Positions 15,493 through 25,303 of a stretch of DNA of 64,000 bases are shown piece by piece. The stretch's first letter is position 1. Each line of letters begins with the position of its first letter. The translations under genes and the position numbers were made by a program. The notes beneath the pieces were generated by a model. That model searched no databases. It saw only the letters and a program-made list of their open reading frames with translations, and was not told where the DNA came from. Origin of the DNA: an uncultured Lachnospiraceae bacterium (GTDB lineage Bacteria > Bacillota > Clostridia > Lachnospirales > Lachnospiraceae); contig CAJUHR010000024.1 in NCBI GenBank assembly GCA_910586255.1, positions 1 to 64,000 of the forward strand, read 5' to 3'.

Positions 15493-16770
15493 ATGGGGCT
15501 TAATAAGGATCATATTTTAAATAAGAAAAAGATGAATATACCTTTTTCACCCCCTGATATTTCTGAGAAGGAAATCAACGAAGTTATAGACACGCTTCGT
15601 TCGGGATGGATTACAACAGGACCTAAAGTAAAAAAGTTGGAGGCCTTGATAACAGATTATGTGGGAGCAGATAATTGTGTTTGCCTAAACAGTCAGACTG
15701 CGGCAGGGGAAATGAGCTTAAGACTATTGGGAATCGGAAAAGATTCCTGTGGTATAGATGGAAAGTATGGAAGCGAAAAGGACGAAGTTATCACTTGTGC
15801 ATATACTTATACGGCTTCTGCTTCAGTCATTTGCCATGTGGGTGCAAAGCCTGTGTTGGTGGATTGTCAGGAAGGGAAGCTTGAAATGGATTATAATGCT
15901 TTAGCACAAGCTGTCAATGAACATACTAAAGCGATTATACCTGTAGATCTTGGGGGAATTCCCTGTGACTATGACAAAATATTTGAGATTGTTAATGGAA
16001 AGAAGAATTTTTTTCATCCATCCAATCGGCTTCAGGAAATTATCGGACGAATAGCTGTTGTCGAGGATTCGGCGCATGCTTTGGGTGCTTCCTATAAAGG
16101 AAAAATGATTGGATCTGTTGCAGACTTTTCAAATTTTAGCTTTCACGCAGTGAAAAATTTTACCACAGGAGAAGGAGGGGCACTGACCTGGAAAATAGAA
16201 AAAGCGGATAGGAAAGAAATCTACCATCAGTTACAGCTTTTTTCTCTTCATGGTCAGAGCAAGGATGCCCTGGCCAAGACAACGTTAGGAGCCTGGGAGT
16301 ATGATATTGTGGGACCCTGGTATAAATGTAATATGCCAGATATTATGGGAGCTATTGGATTGGCCCAGTTTGACAGATATCCGGAGCTGCTTAAAAGGCG
16401 AAGGGAGATTATTGAAAGATATGATTCTAAATTGAAACCCCTGGGAGTGAAGGTTTTACCTCATTTTACGAAAGAACATATTTCATCAGGACATCTTTAT
16501 ATAACCCGTATTCCAGGGGTTGATCAGAAGAAAAGGCAGGAAATTATAGAGAAATTAGCAGAGGAAGGAGTTTCTGCAAATGTGCATTATAAGCCCTTGC
16601 CTATGCATACAGCTTACAAAAGAATGGGATTTCAGATAGAGGATTACCCCAATAGTTATAAAATGTATGAAAATGAAGTGTCATTGCCATTACATACAAA
16701 ACTAACAGATGAGGAAGTGGAGTATATTTTAGAAAAATTTATTGGTATTGTGAAATATTATTTAAAATAA
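15493..16770 (+). CDS. DegT/DnrJ/EryC1/StrS sugar aminotransferase
   Basis: This PLP enzyme of 425 residues probably aminates C4 of the 4-keto sugar from the preceding dehydratase, using glutamate. Substrate-site residues include NSQTAAGEMSLRLLG, and the aldimine lysine lies in SFHAVKNFTTGEGG. The VVEDSAHALGASYKGK segment holds the PLP-contacting Asp. GGAGAGGA precedes ATG 15493; a GTG at 15478 is less likely. The order dehydratase, aminotransferase, sugar transferase parallels PglF-PglE-PglC. No separate PglD acetyltransferase with certainty is adjacent, although an acyltransferase gene interrupted by a G run follows the sugar transferase. Confidence 0.88.
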   Translation: MGLNKDHILNKKKMNIPFSPPDISEKEINEVIDTLRSGWITTGPKVKKLEALITDYVGADNCVCLNSQTAAGEMSLRLLGIGKDSCGIDGKYGSEKDEVITCAYTYTASASVICHVGAKPVLVDCQEGKLEMDYNALAQAVNEHTKAIIPVDLGGIPCDYDKIFEIVNGKKNFFHPSNRLQEIIGRIAVVEDSAHALGASYKGKMIGSVADFSNFSFHAVKNFTTGEGGALTWKIEKADRKEIYHQLQLFSLHGQSKDALAKTTLGAWEYDIVGPWYKCNMPDIMGAIGLAQFDRYPELLKRRREIIERYDSKLKPLGVKVLPHFTKEHISSGHLYITRIPGVDQKKRQEIIEKLAEEGVSANVHYKPLPMHTAYKRMGFQIEDYPNSYKMYENEVSLPLHTKLTDEEVEYILEKFIGIVKYYLK

Positions 16771-16784
16771 AAGATAAAGGAGGC

Positions 16785-17522
16785 ATGGAAGGCATAGATA
16801 AAAGGGGAATTTTAAGGAAATGGGTGGATTTACCTGAAAATATGCAGAAGGATGAGATCAGAAAATATTACGAGATATTGCAAAGAAAGCGAAAAAGTCT
16901 TTTTATAAAAAGGCTATTTGATGTTGTTATGGCGTGCCTTCTGCTTGTGGTGCTTTCGCCTGCATTTTTAATACTGGCAATTGCTATAAGAATAGATTCC
17001 AAAGGATCTGTATTTTATCGACAAGTGCGGGTGACCCAGTATGGAAGAAAATTCAGAATTCACAAGTTTCGTTCCATGGTAAACAGAGCAGACGAGAAAG
17101 GAAGCTTGGTGACGGTGAAAGGAGATGGTCGGATTACAAGGGTGGGACGGCTTATAAGAGACAAAAGATTAGATGAAATCCCACAGCTTATAGATGTACT
17201 TCAAGGTAATATGTCTTTTGTAGGTGTCCGACCGGAAGTGCCAAAGTATGTGATGGAGTACACACCGGAAATGATGGCAACACTGCTTTTACCAGCGGGG
17301 ATTACCAATCTTACTTCTATTTATTATAAAGACGAGTCGGAATTACTGGAAGGAGTGGATGATTCAGAACAGGTGTATATAAAACAAATTTTGCCGGAGA
17401 AGATGAAATGGAATTTAAAAGGAATAGAGGAATTTGGATTATGCCAAGAAATGAGAATTATGATTTTGACGGTTTTTTCTATGTTTAAGAGAAACTCAAA
17501 TGATACGACACAAGAAAAATAG
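16785..17522 (+). CDS. Initiating sugar transferase (polyprenyl-phosphate HexNAc-1-P transferase, PglC-like)
   Basis: The 245-residue protein contains one hydrophobic segment (residues 43-67, re-entrant in this family) followed by the bacterial sugar transferase domain. FYRQVRVTQYGRKFRIHKFRSM and LDEIPQLIDVLQGNMSFVGV with RPE are the family signatures, including the catalytic Asp-Glu pair. It would load the first sugar phosphate onto undecaprenyl phosphate at the inner membrane face. The AGGAGG lies unusually close to the ATG at 16785, so a start a few codons downstream (GTG 16824) is possible. Length matches the minimal, PglC-type enzymes. Confidence 0.87.
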   Translation: MEGIDKRGILRKWVDLPENMQKDEIRKYYEILQRKRKSLFIKRLFDVVMACLLLVVLSPAFLILAIAIRIDSKGSVFYRQVRVTQYGRKFRIHKFRSMVNRADEKGSLVTVKGDGRITRVGRLIRDKRLDEIPQLIDVLQGNMSFVGVRPEVPKYVMEYTPEMMATLLLPAGITNLTSIYYKDESELLEGVDDSEQVYIKQILPEKMKWNLKGIEEFGLCQEMRIMILTVFSMFKRNSNDTTQEK

Positions 17523-17545
17523 TCGGTATTTACAAAGAGGTAAAT

Positions 17546-18041
17546 ATGAAAAAATTTATCAGATTATTAATTTCAAGATTTTTTACATTTTATTCATTGA
17601 GAGGAATACTTCATGGAAAAGGATGTAAATCTAATTTTTATAGTAAATTCACATCGAGTACTAAAATTGGTGATAATTGTCATTTTAATGGGATGAGGAT
17701 TTCAGGACAGGGAAATGTTATAATCGGAAATAATTTTCATTCGGGAAAAAATATTAGAATAATAACAACTTTTCATAATTTTGATTGGGGGGGGGGCATT
17801 ACCCTATGATCATACCTCTTATTCTAAAGATGTGTTCATTGGAGAGAATGTCTGGATTGGCGAGGCGGTAATTATTTTAGGAGGAGTATCAATTGGAGAG
17901 GGAGCTGTGATACAAGCAGGGAGTGTAGTATGCAAAGATGTTCCTGCATTGGCGATTGCGGGAGGACATCCGGCTATTCCTTTTAAGTATCGCAATAAAG
18001 AACATTATGAGCGATTAAAAGAGGCGGGATGCTTTTTTTAG
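17546..18041 (+). pseudogene. Hexapeptide-repeat O-acetyltransferase switched out of frame by a G10 run
   Basis: The 5' frame (17546-17809) encodes MKKFIRLLISRFFTFYSLRG and the first left-handed beta-helix turns. It stops soon after a run of ten G residues. The 3' part lies in another frame and reads LPYDHTSYSKDVFIGENVWI, IGEGAVIQAGSVVCKDVP and a normal C-terminus at 18041. With nine G residues the gene would be one intact enzyme of about 164 residues. It would transfer acetyl from acetyl-CoA to a sugar hydroxyl or amine. As read it is OFF. This is one of four long G runs in the operon, so phase variation is more likely than permanent loss; a sequencing error in the run is the alternative. 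Confidence 0.8.
17786..17795 (+). repeat. Poly-G tract G10 (out of frame)
   Basis: Ten consecutive G residues interrupt the acetyltransferase gene between codons for FHNFDW and LPYD. Nine would restore the frame. Confidence 0.9.
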
Positions 18042-18060
18042 ATTGTTATGCGAGAAGGTG

Positions 18061-19368
18061 ATGATTATTTTAAATAATATAGATGCAATAAGAATCTTTA
18101 ATAAGACAGCAGTATATGATAGAAAAGGAAAAATAGATTTTGAGAAGTTATCCTGTTATGTGATTTTAGTATTTTCATTTATGAATGCAACATTAAGATT
18201 AACTGAAAGTGGGATATCGACAATCTATAGACTTATTTCGCCTTTTCTATTTATGTATATTTGTATAAAAAATATAAAGCAAATGGAAAAGGCAATTATT
18301 TTTTATATTGTATTTGTATGCTATGGATTATTGGCATCTATATTTTATTGCCACATTGATTTTTCTGGTTACATGTTTGCACTCTATTTATTGGTTGAGT
18401 TTATTATTATAAAATATTTGAGCATAAAAGAAAAAGATTTTTCCAGGAGCTTTTATTCTTTTCTGGATATAAATACCATGATAATTATTGTATTTGGTCT
18501 AATACAATATGTTTTTCCGTTTACAATGCCTCATTTACAAGACCGTGGACATACAATTACGCTTTACTTTTGGAATGAAAATGAACTTTCCCAGGCAATC
18601 GCATGTATGGCTGTTTTATATCTATACAGATATTTTATAGAAAGAGATAAGAAGTCAGGACTAAAAGCAATCCTTGTATTTATGATTATTTATATAAATG
18701 ATGCAAAACTGAGTTTAATGGGATTGATATTGGCTTTTTTAATTCTCTTATTTTATAAAATATTTTCCAATCCCTGGAACGGGGTCAGATTATCAGGGTG
18801 GACAATTATTGCAGCAGGATTGTTTTTTATCGTTGGAGGAATGGTAGCAATATTAGTGCTAAAAATAGAATTTCATTTTAGGGACTATTCTATTTCTTTG
18901 AATGAATTAATTGGAAATGGAGTTAAGGCAATTATTACACTGAAGCCATTAGAGGGATTCGGATCCGAAATAGTCAGAGCTAACGCAATAATTTTTGGGC
19001 TGCAAGAGTTATATCACTCTTTCTTTATAGGTATTGGATGGGAAAATTCAATATATATGTTAGAAAAACCACAGTATTTTCTAGGAACCGCTAAATCTAT
19101 GCATAATATTGTAGTGCAATTTTTGTGTGAAATGGGATATTTCGCAATGGTTTGCTATGCAAAGTTAATTGGATTTGGCTTAAAATCAGTAAAACGTATT
19201 AGATATAATCATATTATATTATTAAAGATAACGTTTGGGGGTTGCTTTATATTGATTTCTTCACAATCATCAGATGCGATTTTATCTAATTATTTGACAT
19301 GGGCGATTGTGGCATATGTGGCTCTCTTAAAGGCACAAATACCTTATAGATGTAAGAAAAATGAATAA
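18061..19368 (+). CDS. Wzy-like polysaccharide polymerase (multi-pass membrane protein)
   Basis: The roughly 435-residue protein has about ten hydrophobic helices and a large external loop around residues 280-340, the usual shape of O-antigen/capsule polymerases. These join lipid-linked repeat units at the outer face of the membrane. Sequence conservation in the family is very low, so the call rests on topology and on position directly before the flippase. The start is uncertain: 18043 TTG, 18058 GTG and 18061 ATG are all in frame and the ribosome binding site is weak. The end overlaps the next gene by eight bases. Confidence 0.7.
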   Translation: MIILNNIDAIRIFNKTAVYDRKGKIDFEKLSCYVILVFSFMNATLRLTESGISTIYRLISPFLFMYICIKNIKQMEKAIIFYIVFVCYGLLASIFYCHIDFSGYMFALYLLVEFIIIKYLSIKEKDFSRSFYSFLDINTMIIIVFGLIQYVFPFTMPHLQDRGHTITLYFWNENELSQAIACMAVLYLYRYFIERDKKSGLKAILVFMIIYINDAKLSLMGLILAFLILLFYKIFSNPWNGVRLSGWTIIAAGLFFIVGGMVAILVLKIEFHFRDYSISLNELIGNGVKAIITLKPLEGFGSEIVRANAIIFGLQELYHSFFIGIGWENSIYMLEKPQYFLGTAKSMHNIVVQFLCEMGYFAMVCYAKLIGFGLKSVKRIRYNHIILLKITFGGCFILISSQSSDAILSNYLTWAIVAYVALLKAQIPYRCKKNE

Positions 19369-20773
19369 ATTAAATCGAAAAACGATAAATTCTGCAGTTT
19401 GGTATACATTAAGCAGTGTGCTGGCAAAAGGTATTACCATATTATTAACTCCAATTTATACGAGAGTATTGACAAAAGATGAATTTGGACAGTATACCAA
19501 TTTCTTTTCGTGGCAAAATATATTGGTATTATTTTTTTCCTTATGCTTAGATTCCACAGTATTGAGGGCAAGGGCAGATTATAGAACAGATAAAGAATTT
19601 AATACATATGTTTATAGTGTTGCAATAATTAGCTTATTGTTTCCATTAATAACAGCGGGAATCTGGATGCTTTTTTTTAATAAGCACACATCTGTCGGGT
19701 TACATATTAATGAAAGGCATCTGTGGGCGCTATATATTGTTTTGATTTTATATTCATTGATCCCGATTTATCAGGCAAAAGAGAGATCGGAATTTAAATA
19801 TAAGGTTTCCTCAATATTAACGTTGGGCTATGCTGCGGCAAATGCATTGATTCCAATTATATTTATTTATATTTTTTTTGATACGAATAAGCTCGATTTA
19901 ATTATATATGCAAATGTTATTAATAGTATAATTTGGGGAATTGCGATTATTATACTGATATTTAGGAAACAACATGGAAGAGTCAAAAAAGAATATGTTG
20001 AATATGCATTAAAAATAGGATTTCCTGTAGTTCCACATGCCTTGGCCAGTATGATTTTGGGAAACAGTGACAAGATAATGATAAATACAATGTGTGGATC
20101 TGAATACGCAGCTGTTTATGGAGTAGTATATACCTGCGCACTGTCTCTTTCTTTGTTGAGAAATTCTTTAAATAATGCATGGGTGCCTTGGTTTTATCGA
20201 AAATTATCAGAATATAGGTTTGACGAGGTAAGAAATGTGTCCAGAACATTTATAGATTTATTTTCTATATGTTTTGTATTTCTTTGCTTATTAGGGCCAG
20301 AGATTATTTTTATTCTGGGCGGAGATAATTATCGGAGTTCACAGATTTTGATACCAGTTATAATGCTTGGATGTTACTATAATTTTCTTAATTTGTTTTT
20401 TGTTAATATAGAATTTTATGAAAAAAGAACATTTATCATTTCTGTTATTACGTTAATAGTAACTGTGCTGAATATTTTAATGAATTATATAGGAATATTA
20501 TTATGGGGATATGGTGCAGCTGCTTATACAACGGCCATCTGTAATGCATTTATTGTTATATTCCATTATTTTAGTACAAAGAAATATGAAAACTATAAAA
20601 TAATAGATAACAGGCATCTTTTCAGCAGAATGCTAGAAGGAGTTGCGATTACATTGGGATGTGTTTTTATTTATAACCATGTGGTAATTAGATATATATC
20701 GATAGGCGTTTTGGGGGTGTATTTTATGACTAAATGTTTTAAAGAATATAGAAGGATAAAAAATGATGAATGA
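19361..20773 (+). CDS. wzx: Wzx-type lipid-linked oligosaccharide flippase
   Basis: This is a 470-residue MATE/MVF-like transporter with 12-14 predicted helices. The N-terminus NSAVWYTLSSVLAKGITILL, followed by LTPIYTRVLTKDEFGQYTNF, is the standard opening of polysaccharide flippases. It would turn undecaprenyl-linked repeat units to the outside. It overlaps the genes on both sides by about ten bases, indicating translational coupling. Confidence 0.88.
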   Translation: MNKLNRKTINSAVWYTLSSVLAKGITILLTPIYTRVLTKDEFGQYTNFFSWQNILVLFFSLCLDSTVLRARADYRTDKEFNTYVYSVAIISLLFPLITAGIWMLFFNKHTSVGLHINERHLWALYIVLILYSLIPIYQAKERSEFKYKVSSILTLGYAAANALIPIIFIYIFFDTNKLDLIIYANVINSIIWGIAIIILIFRKQHGRVKKEYVEYALKIGFPVVPHALASMILGNSDKIMINTMCGSEYAAVYGVVYTCALSLSLLRNSLNNAWVPWFYRKLSEYRFDEVRNVSRTFIDLFSICFVFLCLLGPEIIFILGGDNYRSSQILIPVIMLGCYYNFLNLFFVNIEFYEKRTFIISVITLIVTVLNILMNYIGILLWGYGAAAYTTAICNAFIVIFHYFSTKKYENYKIIDNRHLFSRMLEGVAITLGCVFIYNHVVIRYISIGVLGVYFMTKCFKEYRRIKNDE

Positions 20774-22166
20774 TTCTGATTTAATGCTATGCTTTGAAGA
20801 AGAACATAGCATGTTTGACAAATCAATTGCAGGAATTCATTATTGGCAGTTGATCAGGATGGCATTATTTACAGAAGTATTAAATTTTAGAGTGGAGATA
20901 AAGAACCGGCACCCGGATTTTACAGACAGCTATTCGGGAATAAATATGGTAAAAGGGGGATGTGCCCTTCTTTATCATTCTTTTTTTAAGGGTTCTTATA
21001 AGCAGGCAGAGGGAAAAATAGTGATTTGTACTGCACGTAGAGAAAAATCTCAAGCAGAACAATTGGTAAGGACACTTAAAGATGCCTGCTTTATGCTTGA
21101 CAGACCCAATAAGTTTATGCATCTTTCTTTTTTGGGAGAATGTGGAATAGCATATTCGGACATATTGGATTTTCATAGAAGCGTTTTGATTAAATTTTTA
21201 CAATTAGTACCAACAAATTTTGGCAAGAGGATCAAAGATGAATTGAATACCTGGTATAAAGAGTTTAATGAATTTATGGGGGTGAAGGTACCTTATTCAT
21301 TTATACAAAATAGAATGATTCATGCTGTTATTTCCGAGAAGATTATAACAGCCTATTATAAAAGAAAATTTAAAAAATATCGTCCATGTAAGGTGGTTTT
21401 GTATCCATGTTATGAAGTATTTAACGCGGCCATGGTAAAGGTATGCCATTGCTTAAATATACCTGTGATAGAACTTCAGCATGGGTATACGAATACAAAC
21501 GACATTATATATAGCTACGCAAAAGAACATACAGAGTATTTTCCGGATAAAGTATTAATGTTTGGAGATTACTGGAGAGATTGTGTTAATTATCCTAATA
21601 AAGAGAGATTTATTTCATGTGGAAGTATAGTATTAGAAGCCAGTATCAACCAATATAAGAATAAAGAAAAAGAAAATTTGATTGTCTTTATCTCACAAGG
21701 ACCTTATGCAGATATTATTTATCCGATAGCGGTTCATCTATGTAATATTTTGGAAAAGAAGAAGCAGCTTGATCAATATGATATTGTGTATAAGTTACAC
21801 CCAAATGAGGTGCTGAGTTGGGACAAGCTGCACCCGGACTATCATGATTCAAGAATGTTAATAACAGGAGATCAGTGGGATATATATGAATTATTGAGTA
21901 GAGCTAAGATGCAGATTGGTATTGATTCTACTGCACTTTTTGAAGGAATTGCTTTTGGAGCAAAGACAGTTATTATTGATTGTGATCAATTGGGCGAAGA
22001 TATGCGAAAATTTTCCAATAAGTATCATACATTATTGACTGATAATGTAGAGGAAATTTACAGATATATTACTGATATGGATAACATTTCTATTGATACG
22101 GAATCGGAATATATATGGAAAAATAATGCATTGCAAAATGTTATAAAAGAAATTTGGAATTTTTAA
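20763..22166 (+). CDS. GT-B-like capsule glycosyl- or glycerophospho-transferase (uncertain)
   Basis: This 467-residue soluble protein has a C-terminal half that resembles the capsule/CDP-glycerol transferase fold. Visible segments are IPVIELQHGYTN, KVLMFGDYWRD, DIVYKLHPNE and IGIDSTALFEGIAFGAKTVI. In polysialyltransferases and teichoic acid polymerases the HG and HP-x-E motifs bind the donor nucleotide. The N-terminal 200 residues are not recognised. It starts inside the flippase gene and ends 40 bases before pseB. Acceptor and donor are unknown. Confidence 0.6.
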   Translation: MMNDSDLMLCFEEEHSMFDKSIAGIHYWQLIRMALFTEVLNFRVEIKNRHPDFTDSYSGINMVKGGCALLYHSFFKGSYKQAEGKIVICTARREKSQAEQLVRTLKDACFMLDRPNKFMHLSFLGECGIAYSDILDFHRSVLIKFLQLVPTNFGKRIKDELNTWYKEFNEFMGVKVPYSFIQNRMIHAVISEKIITAYYKRKFKKYRPCKVVLYPCYEVFNAAMVKVCHCLNIPVIELQHGYTNTNDIIYSYAKEHTEYFPDKVLMFGDYWRDCVNYPNKERFISCGSIVLEASINQYKNKEKENLIVFISQGPYADIIYPIAVHLCNILEKKKQLDQYDIVYKLHPNEVLSWDKLHPDYHDSRMLITGDQWDIYELLSRAKMQIGIDSTALFEGIAFGAKTVIIDCDQLGEDMRKFSNKYHTLLTDNVEEIYRYITDMDNISIDTESEYIWKNNALQNVIKEIWNF

Positions 22167-22206
22167 AATATAAAATTGTAAGAACAAAAAACAGGAGAAC
22201 AAACTT

Positions 22207-23202
22207 ATGCTTAACAACAAAACAATATTAGTAACAGGCGGGACGGGTTCATTTGGCCATCATTTTGTGGATTATGTTTTAAAGAGATATAATCCACAAA
22301 AAATCATTATTTATTCCAGAGATGAATACAAGCAGTTTATTATGGATAATGAATATAAAGACAATCGCAGTCAATTACGTTTTTTTATTGGAGATGTCCG
22401 TGATGGGGAAAGACTTAAAACGGCGATGAATGGTGTGGACTATGTGATTCATGCGGCTGCATTGAAACAAGTTCCAGCCTGTGAGTATAATCCTAATGAA
22501 GCGATAAAGACAAATGTAAATGGGGCAATGAATGTTATTAATGCTTCTCTTATGGCAGGAGTAAAAAAAGTAGTGGCATTGAGTACTGACAAGGCTGTGA
22601 ATCCGGTAAACTTGTATGGAGGAACAAAGCTTGTTTCCGATAAATTGTTTTGCGCGGCCAATTCCTATGGAGGATCTAATGGAACAAGGTTTTCAGTTGT
22701 CCGATATGGAAATGTTGCGGGAAGTCGGGGATCAGTTATTCCTTTTTTTCAAAATATTATTGATAATGGTGGGGATGAACTGCCCATTACAGATTACAGG
22801 ATGACACGTTTTTGGATCAGCCTTGAACAGGGGGTGGAATTGGTTATAAAGGCTCTTAAAGAGTCAAAGGGAGGAGAGACATTTATTTCTAAAATTCCTT
22901 CCTTTAAAATTACAGATTTGGCACAGGCCATGCTTCCGGGATGTAAAATGCCTGAAGTTGGAATACGGGAGGGAGAGAAGCTTCACGAAATTATGGTAAC
23001 ATCGGCGGATTCTCCTTTTACCTATGAATATGAAAAAAATTACATAATATATCCTCATTATAATTGGTGGGGAGAAAAGGATATAATCCCTGGTGGAAAA
23101 TTAGTTGAGCCGGGATTTGAATATAGTTCAGCAACAAATAAAGAATGGCTAAGCATTGAAGAATTGAGAGAAAAGATGAAAACAGACCTAGATAGACATT
23201 AG
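22207..23202 (+). CDS. pseB: UDP-GlcNAc 4,6-dehydratase (inverting), PseB
   Basis: This soluble 331-residue SDR enzyme would perform the first step of pseudaminic acid synthesis (4,6-dehydration with C5 epimerisation). The nucleotide motif is TGGTGSFGHHFVDYVL. The segments IYSRDEYKQF, HAAALKQVPACEYNP and LSTDKAVNPVNLYGGTK (with the Tyr/Lys pair) are closely PseB-like. AGGAGA lies seven bases before the ATG. It forms a pair with pseC, and the rest of the pathway follows downstream, separated by several other sugar genes. It is distinct from the membrane dehydratase at 13334, so the polysaccharide uses two different 4-keto sugars. Confidence 0.9.
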   Translation: MLNNKTILVTGGTGSFGHHFVDYVLKRYNPQKIIIYSRDEYKQFIMDNEYKDNRSQLRFFIGDVRDGERLKTAMNGVDYVIHAAALKQVPACEYNPNEAIKTNVNGAMNVINASLMAGVKKVVALSTDKAVNPVNLYGGTKLVSDKLFCAANSYGGSNGTRFSVVRYGNVAGSRGSVIPFFQNIIDNGGDELPITDYRMTRFWISLEQGVELVIKALKESKGGETFISKIPSFKITDLAQAMLPGCKMPEVGIREGEKLHEIMVTSADSPFTYEYEKNYIIYPHYNWWGEKDIIPGGKLVEPGFEYSSATNKEWLSIEELREKMKTDLDRH

Positions 23203-23241
23203 AGGTCTTTTTTATTACAAAAATATTATTGGGGTAGAAAA

Positions 23242-24435
23242 ATGGAGAAATTAGCTATTCACGGAGGACGGCCTGTAAGAAAAGAAAAATTATACTATGG
23301 GCATCAATTAATAGAAGATGATGATATACAATCAGTAATAAAAATATTACAAGGGGATTATCTTACCTGTGGTCCAAATGTGAAAAATATGGAGACTGAT
23401 TTAGTAAATTATACGGGAGCAAAGTATGCTGTAGCGGTTTCTAATGGAACTGCTGCTCTTCATTGTGCCTGTTTGGCAGCAGGGATAGGACCGGGAGATG
23501 AGGTTATAACAACACCCATTACATTTGCAGCAAGTTCTAACTGTGTACTTTATTGTGGGGCAACACCAATTTTTGCTGATATAGATCCGGAAACTTATAC
23601 AATTGATCCATTAAGCATAGAAAAACATATTACACATAGGACGAAGGCAATTGTTGCCGTTGATTTTACTGGCCAGGCAGTAAAAATTAAAGAAATTAAA
23701 AAAATATGCAATAAGTATAAGCTTATTTTTATCGAGGATGCTGCACACTCTATTGGAACAAAGTATGACGGGAAAATGGTAGGAAATCTTGCCGATATGA
23801 CTTGCTTTAGTTTTCATCCCGTAAAAACGATTACATCAGGTGAAGGCGGCGCTGTTTTAACAAATAATAAAGAACTGCACAGAAAATTAGTTCTGGCACA
23901 CACCCATGGAATTACACATGACGAGGAACTTATGGAGGATTCTCACCATGAAGGTCCCTGGTATTATGAAGAAGTTGCACTGGGGTACAATTATAGGATT
24001 ACTGATTTTCAGGCAGCGTTATTCAGAAGTCAATTACAAAAAATTGGCAGATTCATTAATCGCAGAAAAGAAATTGTGAAGAGGTATGAAGAAGCTTTTA
24101 AGGCCATACCGGAGATCATTTTGCAGAAAGAAATACAAGAATCAGATACTTGCAGACATTTATATATTATCCGATTGGATCTTGAAAAATTAAAGTGTAC
24201 AAGGCGGCAATTTTTTGATGCAATGAGTGAGGAGAATATTCAGTGCCAAATCCACTACATTCCAGTTTATTGGTTTCCTTATTACAGACACTTAGGATAC
24301 GAAAAAGGTTTATGTCCAAATGCGGAAGATGTATATAGGGGGATTATGAGTATCCCATTGTATCCAAAGATGACAGATCAGGATGTAGAGGATGTTATTC
24401 ATGCAGTGAAGAAGGTAGTAGAGTATTATAGATAA
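23242..24435 (+). CDS. pseC: UDP-4-keto-6-deoxy-AltNAc aminotransferase, PseC
   Basis: This is a 397-residue DegT-family PLP transaminase. MEKLAIHGGRPVRKEKLYYG is the usual start, TPITFAASSNCVLYCGATP the substrate loop and SFHPVKTITSGEGG the lysine site. It would aminate the PseB product at C4. The gene lies 40 bases after pseB, the canonical order. Identity to PseC proteins seems high by eye, and LegC-type function is the main alternative. Confidence 0.88.
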   Translation: MEKLAIHGGRPVRKEKLYYGHQLIEDDDIQSVIKILQGDYLTCGPNVKNMETDLVNYTGAKYAVAVSNGTAALHCACLAAGIGPGDEVITTPITFAASSNCVLYCGATPIFADIDPETYTIDPLSIEKHITHRTKAIVAVDFTGQAVKIKEIKKICNKYKLIFIEDAAHSIGTKYDGKMVGNLADMTCFSFHPVKTITSGEGGAVLTNNKELHRKLVLAHTHGITHDEELMEDSHHEGPWYYEEVALGYNYRITDFQAALFRSQLQKIGRFINRRKEIVKRYEEAFKAIPEIILQKEIQESDTCRHLYIIRLDLEKLKCTRRQFFDAMSEENIQCQIHYIPVYWFPYYRHLGYEKGLCPNAEDVYRGIMSIPLYPKMTDQDVEDVIHAVKKVVEYYR

Positions 24436-24487
24436 ATTTGCAACAGCTTGATATAAGGTCATATATTATAGTCATCGGAGGCTTTAC

Positions 24488-25243
24488 ATGGGAAAAAATG
24501 ATTTAATTTCGATTATCATGCCCACATATAATTGTTCAAAATTTATTGGAAAGTCAATAGAGTCTGTTTTAAATCAAACATATCCTAAATGGGAATTAAT
24601 TATAGTGGATGATCATTCGGATGATGATACACCAATAATAGCAAAAGAATTTCAAAATAAAGATGAGCGAATAAAATATTTTCGCTTAGAAAAAAATTCC
24701 GGTGCTGCTTGCGCGAGAACGAAAGCGATGGAAGAAGCACGGGGAAATTATATGGCCTTTTTAGATAGTGATGATTTATGGGCTAAAACTAAATTAGAAA
24801 AACAAATATGTTTTATGAAAAAAAATAACATAAACATTTCATGTACATCTTACGAAAAAATAGATGAAAACGGAAAGTTATTAAATAAAGCAGTCAAAGC
24901 AATTCCAAAAGTAGGGTATGACAGACTGCTTTTAGATTGTCCGGTTGGAAATTCTACTGTTATGTATAATGCTGAAAAATTGGGAAAGTTTTCAGTTCCC
25001 AATATACGGAAACGTAACGATGATGCACTATGGCTTCAAATGTTAAAAAAGGAACCATATATATATGGTTATCCAAAGGTATTAGTGCGATATCGAATAC
25101 GAAAAAATTCTATTTCTGAAAATAAATTATCTTTAATAAAATACCATTGGCAATTATATAGAGATATTGAACATTTATCTGTTATTAGATCTATTTTTCA
25201 TATTTGTTTTTGGGTATTGATAAAGCTATTTAAAATAAAATAA
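24488..25243 (+). CDS. Family 2 glycosyltransferase
   Basis: This 251-residue GT-A enzyme opens with ISIIMPTYNCSKFIGKSIES and has the VDDHSDDDT and FLDSDDLW acidic motifs that bind the nucleotide-sugar and metal. The short C-terminal hydrophobic end (HICFWVLIKLFKIK) suggests membrane association. It would add one sugar to the lipid-linked repeat. Donor and linkage are not predictable. GGAGG lies seven bases before the start. Confidence 0.88.
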   Translation: MGKNDLISIIMPTYNCSKFIGKSIESVLNQTYPKWELIIVDDHSDDDTPIIAKEFQNKDERIKYFRLEKNSGAACARTKAMEEARGNYMAFLDSDDLWAKTKLEKQICFMKKNNINISCTSYEKIDENGKLLNKAVKAIPKVGYDRLLLDCPVGNSTVMYNAEKLGKFSVPNIRKRNDDALWLQMLKKEPYIYGYPKVLVRYRIRKNSISENKLSLIKYHWQLYRDIEHLSVIRSIFHICFWVLIKLFKIK

Positions 25244-25303
25244 GCATAAAAAACAGGCTGATAAGGAATATTTCAGGCGGATGAAAGAAAAGGTAATAAA
25301 ATA

